Assembly: GCA_032353305.1 (NCBI GenBank) | Contig: JAUCNG010407471.1 | Coordinates: 1-10,354 of the forward strand | Direction of reading: 5' to 3' | Length of the DNA: 10,354 nucleotides | From: Cephalothrix spiralis | Taxonomy: Eukaryota > Nemertea > Palaeonemertea > Archinemertea > Cephalotrichidae | Shown: positions 8,099 through 10,354 of the stretch, piece by piece | Position numbering within the stretch: position 1 is the stretch's first letter | Layout of the letters: each line of letters begins with the position of its first letter | The notes under the pieces: generated by a model | The model's database searches: none | Told to the model about the DNA's origin: nothing | The model's input: the letters and a program-made list of their open reading frames with translations, nothing else | Made by a program: the position numbers and the translations under genes

Positions 8099-8226
8099 GC
8101 TGGGAGGAACATAAGACGTGTTGATGATGTAATTAATTGAATCCATATTGTCAATATGTTTTCCGTATTCGAATGCTGCTTTTGATTCTTCCAACAGAGT
8201 GTCGGTGATGTCCGTTACATTTTCAT
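8099..8226 (-). CDS. VWDE-like gene, exon without cysteines
   Basis: Second visible exon, 128 nt. The acceptor CCTATAG (AG at 8228-8227) is followed by AT, which completes an Asp codon begun by the exon at 9019-8880. Forty-two open codons follow (ENVTDITDTLLEESKAAF to INTSYVPPS), then the donor GTAAGT at 8098. It contains two N-glycosylation sequons (NVT and NTS), which fits a secreted protein. There is no cysteine. The frame could run on a little in the genomic DNA, but phase agreement on both sides (1 in, 0 out) fixes the exon limits. Confidence 0.82.
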
Positions 8227-8879
8227 CTATAGGACAAATAAGAAAGGGAAATGTCAAATACAAATATTACATGTTTCCGAACAAATGCACGAGAGTATTT
8301 TTGAGTACAGTCAGAAATGTTTTTTTCGGAATTTTTTGGAACAAATGCAACGGAACCCTGTAGAAAGACATGAAATTAAATTGACATGTAAGATGAAAAT
8401 GATTTTTTCTAATGTAATAGAAATATTTTCTTGATACTAAACACTGCACAATGTACAATGTACATGTACATGTATGTTTTCCGGGCTCAACATCTCAAGA
8501 ATGTCAAAAATTATCACTCCTTTTAACCCTATTCCTGAATATCTATTATAACTTGAATCTGAAGGGGATGATTCGCCAGCATAGGATATATAGCAGTAAA
8601 CATATACATGTAGTTTAAAAAATTGTCAAAAGCCCAGGTTCTGTGGCCTCAGGAGCCTATTTTTGGGAGAAAATCGGATAAGTTTTTGGTTTTAAAGTAA
8701 AGACTAGTTTACATGTATAATTAACTTTTTATATTAATGTACGACACTATATATATTTAGGCATCATAAGGACTTTTTTTATTACTTGGTTTACGGACAC
8801 CGCCGGTGAAAATTTCCGAAAAATGTAAGTAATAAAAAAAAAATATTTTTACCGCCGGCGACGGACATGGCTTCCTTAC
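8227..8879 (-). other. intron of the VWDE-like gene
   Basis: Phase-1 intron of 653 nt with donor GTAAGG at 8879-8874 and acceptor CCTATAG ending at 8227. It holds overlapping TACATGTA octamers at 8461-8474 and further copies at 8605 and 8710. Near the donor are two copies of ACCGCCGG (about 8799 and 8851) and a short inverted pair TTTTTATTACTT / AAGTAATAAAAA (about 8775-8838). No gene is evident. Confidence 0.78.
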
Positions 8880-9019
8880 CCCAATGCAGATCCTTCAAAA
8901 TAATTTGACCATGAGACGCACAATGGCTTGTACCATTTACTGGGCAAATACAGTAATTTTGATACGTATCCTGATCGTCCTTTGGAACTCCTTTAAAAAT
9001 GGACTTATCAGAATCAACT
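8880..9019 (-). CDS. VWDE-like gene, exon just after the VWD domain
   Basis: First visible exon, 140 nt. The acceptor CATCATTTCAG (AG at 9021-9020) is followed by one base completing a codon, then 46 open codons starting VDSDKSIFKGVPKDDQDTYQ, including NYCICPVNGTSHC. The exon ends CAT TGG G before donor GTAAGG. If the split codon is Arg, the start reads as RVDSDKSIF, matching the WRV...SLF end of VWD domains that I recall in VWDE-type proteins. That would place the VWD domain in exons to the right of the window. It has three cysteines and the sequon NGT. An alternative AG two bases further in exists, but the first fits the expected phase. Family identity is moderate; exon status is strong. 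Confidence 0.8.
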
Positions 9020-9199
9020 CTGAAATGATGGAGAAACATACCAAAAAGGTGAACAAGAATTACATGTATAAAATAGAAGTTTCACAAAATGCTATAATAT
9101 CATTTATTAACAGTAGATTACAACATACAACATATCATAGAACAATGAGATTTTCTTTTTTAGAAACAGATTAACGTTACCTCCCCTACAGGAATAATA

Positions 9200-9420
9200 C
9201 CTGCAGTGAAAATAAAAATAAAAAATGCAGTGGATTTTGAGATCTGCAAATGCACTTTGCACATGCGCGAATCGAAAAAGTAACTTATTTTCTTGGCAAG
9301 TATTGGTTTTAGGCTATAAATGAATTACTAACAGTTTTTAAATTTGCGCATGCGCAGAGTGAAATATGAGCAACGCATGCGCAATCTCAAAATCCACTGA
9401 ATTTTTATTTTCACTGCAGG
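9200..9420. mobile_element. 221-bp MITE with TA target duplication and NRF1-like motifs
   Basis: The left end is CCTGCAGTGAAAATAAAAAT. The right end on the minus strand is the same 20 bases. Both continue into CAGTGGATTTTGAGAT, with a short insertion on the left. TA flanks both sides (9198-9199 and 9421-9422). There is no coding capacity. The interior carries three GCATGCGC-type motifs: CACATGCGCG near 9260, TGCGCATGCGCA near 9345 and CGCATGCGCA near 9374. Confidence 0.85.
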
Positions 9421-10084
9421 TATTCAACCTTTAGGTGATGTAACGATCACGCTGGGGGATTTCGTGTCCGTCCAACTTTTTGACAGATTGCCTTATGTGT
9501 CCTGCTTTTGGACAAATTGGTGAATTTGCTAAAATAGAAAAGAGGGGATCAAGGAAAATTTCCAATGTAAAGGCTGAATGTTTTTTCAAAATGATGTTCC
9601 TTACCCAACCTTCCTCTAAATTTGGAATTCATCTCTTTTTTGCAAATTATTTTCTCCTCTTTGCAAGTTTTGCCACTTGCACTTTTTGCAAATTTATTCT
9701 ACGATGCAAATATTTTCGGGACTTTTTCAAAAATTTAAATAATTTTCTGCGGTTAAACAGAACTTTCAGAAAAATTAATTTTAATTTATTTTTTCGACCT
9801 GTACTAAAAAGTCAAAGATTTAACAGGGTTCAATTTTATCCACCGCGCGCTAATGTTTTTCCTTGACCACCAATCCCATTTTTGCAACTAAAAATTTAGT
9901 CTAAAACTAAAACATTTTTTTATCGACCATTATGTTGTTATACGTAAAAATAGGTGTCGACACTCGACATTAACATGAGACAGGATTCAATTAATATTCA
10001 TGCTTTAAAATTGATTTGGGGTACAATAACAACGGAAAAAATGGCACTTTGACATTTTTATATCTACCCACCGCAGCCTTTATA

Positions 10085-10354
10085 CTGTGTGTCCCAATAT
10101 TATGTAAAACAGCCAGATGACGTCATATTGTGAATATTTTAATAATTGCAAAAAATATCTATTTGAGAATCCCAAATAAAAAAAGATTTGGTGCAGATCA
10201 GTCACCAATCACTCTAAAAGTAATCTGGTATATTTTCAGTGCATAAAAAAATTGTAAATTGTAATTGAATAAGAAATTTTAAAAAATACGCCACTGGCGC
10301 GACGGAGCTCACTTGGAAATGACTCCTGACGCGGCGTAAATATGAACTTATCTG
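10085..10354. mobile_element. second copy of the CRE-bearing transposon family (partial)
   Basis: CTGTGTGTCCCAATATTATG, preceded by TA (10083-10084), matches the end of the 6783-7365 element. TGACGTCA sits at the same 33-nt distance from the end (10118-10125). A TTTGGTGCAGATC match follows near 10189, then a segment (about 10206-10247) matching the complement of about 7105-7145. Relative to that element about 80 nt are missing internally. The far end is not recognisable in the window. Confidence 0.7.

Larger units (their letters stand above)
9020..10354 (-). other. upstream intron of the VWDE-like gene (partial)
   Basis: Sequence 5' of the first visible exon. I looked for a minus-strand exon ending in phase 2 and found none that stays open, so the intron appears to run past the right edge. 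It contains the MITE at 9200-9420, an AT-rich stretch with many TTGCAA-like words at about 9640-9710, and the transposon copy starting at 10085. From 9421 to 10084 I see no gene. Confidence 0.6.

Noticed and set aside
8148-8458. Overlapping frames on both strands (8148-8363 plus, 8267-8458 minus)
   Set aside because: The first is antisense to the exon at 8226-8099 and the second is intronic AT-rich sequence; neither shows a domain or splice support.
8884-9174. Plus-strand 96-codon open frame
   Set aside because: It is antisense to the exon at 9019-8880, whose splice sites and phase are consistent; the plus frame has no recognisable domain.
9178-9199. Twenty-nucleotide minus-strand micro-exon between an AG and GTAACG
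   Set aside because: The AG lies in the terminal repeat of the MITE, and no upstream exon fits its phase.
9595-9640. Minus-strand donor-like GTAAGG near 9598, possible upstream exon
   Set aside because: In the phase needed to join the exon at 9019 a stop codon lies a few codons before it.
9480-9866. Plus-strand 128-codon open frame rich in Phe and Asn
   Set aside because: It lacks an ATG at its start, its composition is that of AT-rich DNA, and no motif is visible.

Overview
The window looks like nuclear DNA of an invertebrate animal, probably marine. It is AT-rich, its coding exons are interrupted by GT-AG introns, and it holds several short transposons flanked by TA. The octamer TACATGTA occurs seven times, a pattern I associate with mollusc (especially bivalve) genomes. 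Nothing here is diagnostic of a species. I see no bacterial operon structure, tRNA, rRNA or CRISPR array.

Two genes interleave. On the minus strand I can follow five consecutive exons of a large extracellular protein gene: 9019-8880, 8226-8099, 6676-6527, 1446-1269 and 53-1. The last runs off the left edge. All four splice junctions agree in phase (1, 0, 0, 1) with canonical AG and GT boundaries. The joined translation stays open, carries four N-glycosylation sequons and ends in a complete six-cysteine EGF-like domain split across the last junction. Its start looks like the tail of a von Willebrand factor D region, so I call it VWDE-like (VWD plus EGF domains). Its 5' part lies to the right of the window and its 3' part to the left.

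On the plus strand, wholly inside the 5,080-nt intron between the third and fourth of these exons, lies a single-exon gene (2254-5822). It has about 22 ankyrin repeats, a linker of about 120 residues and a C-terminal Ser/Thr-type protein kinase domain. Three single-base frameshifts break it, near 3327-3331, 5140-5141 and 5401-5404. All kinase hallmark residues survive in the successive frames, so it is either a young pseudogene or a real gene with indel errors in the assembly. Its repeats show recent internal duplication, including a nearly identical 198-bp dimer.

The remaining sequence is intronic and rich in small non-autonomous DNA transposons: a palindrome at 347-427, MITE-like elements at 589-921, 6783-7365 and 9200-9420, and a copy related to the 6783 element that starts at 10085 and runs to or past the right edge. 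Two of these families carry consensus transcription-factor motifs: a CRE-type TGACGTCA in every copy of one, and NRF1-like GCGCATGCGC motifs in another.
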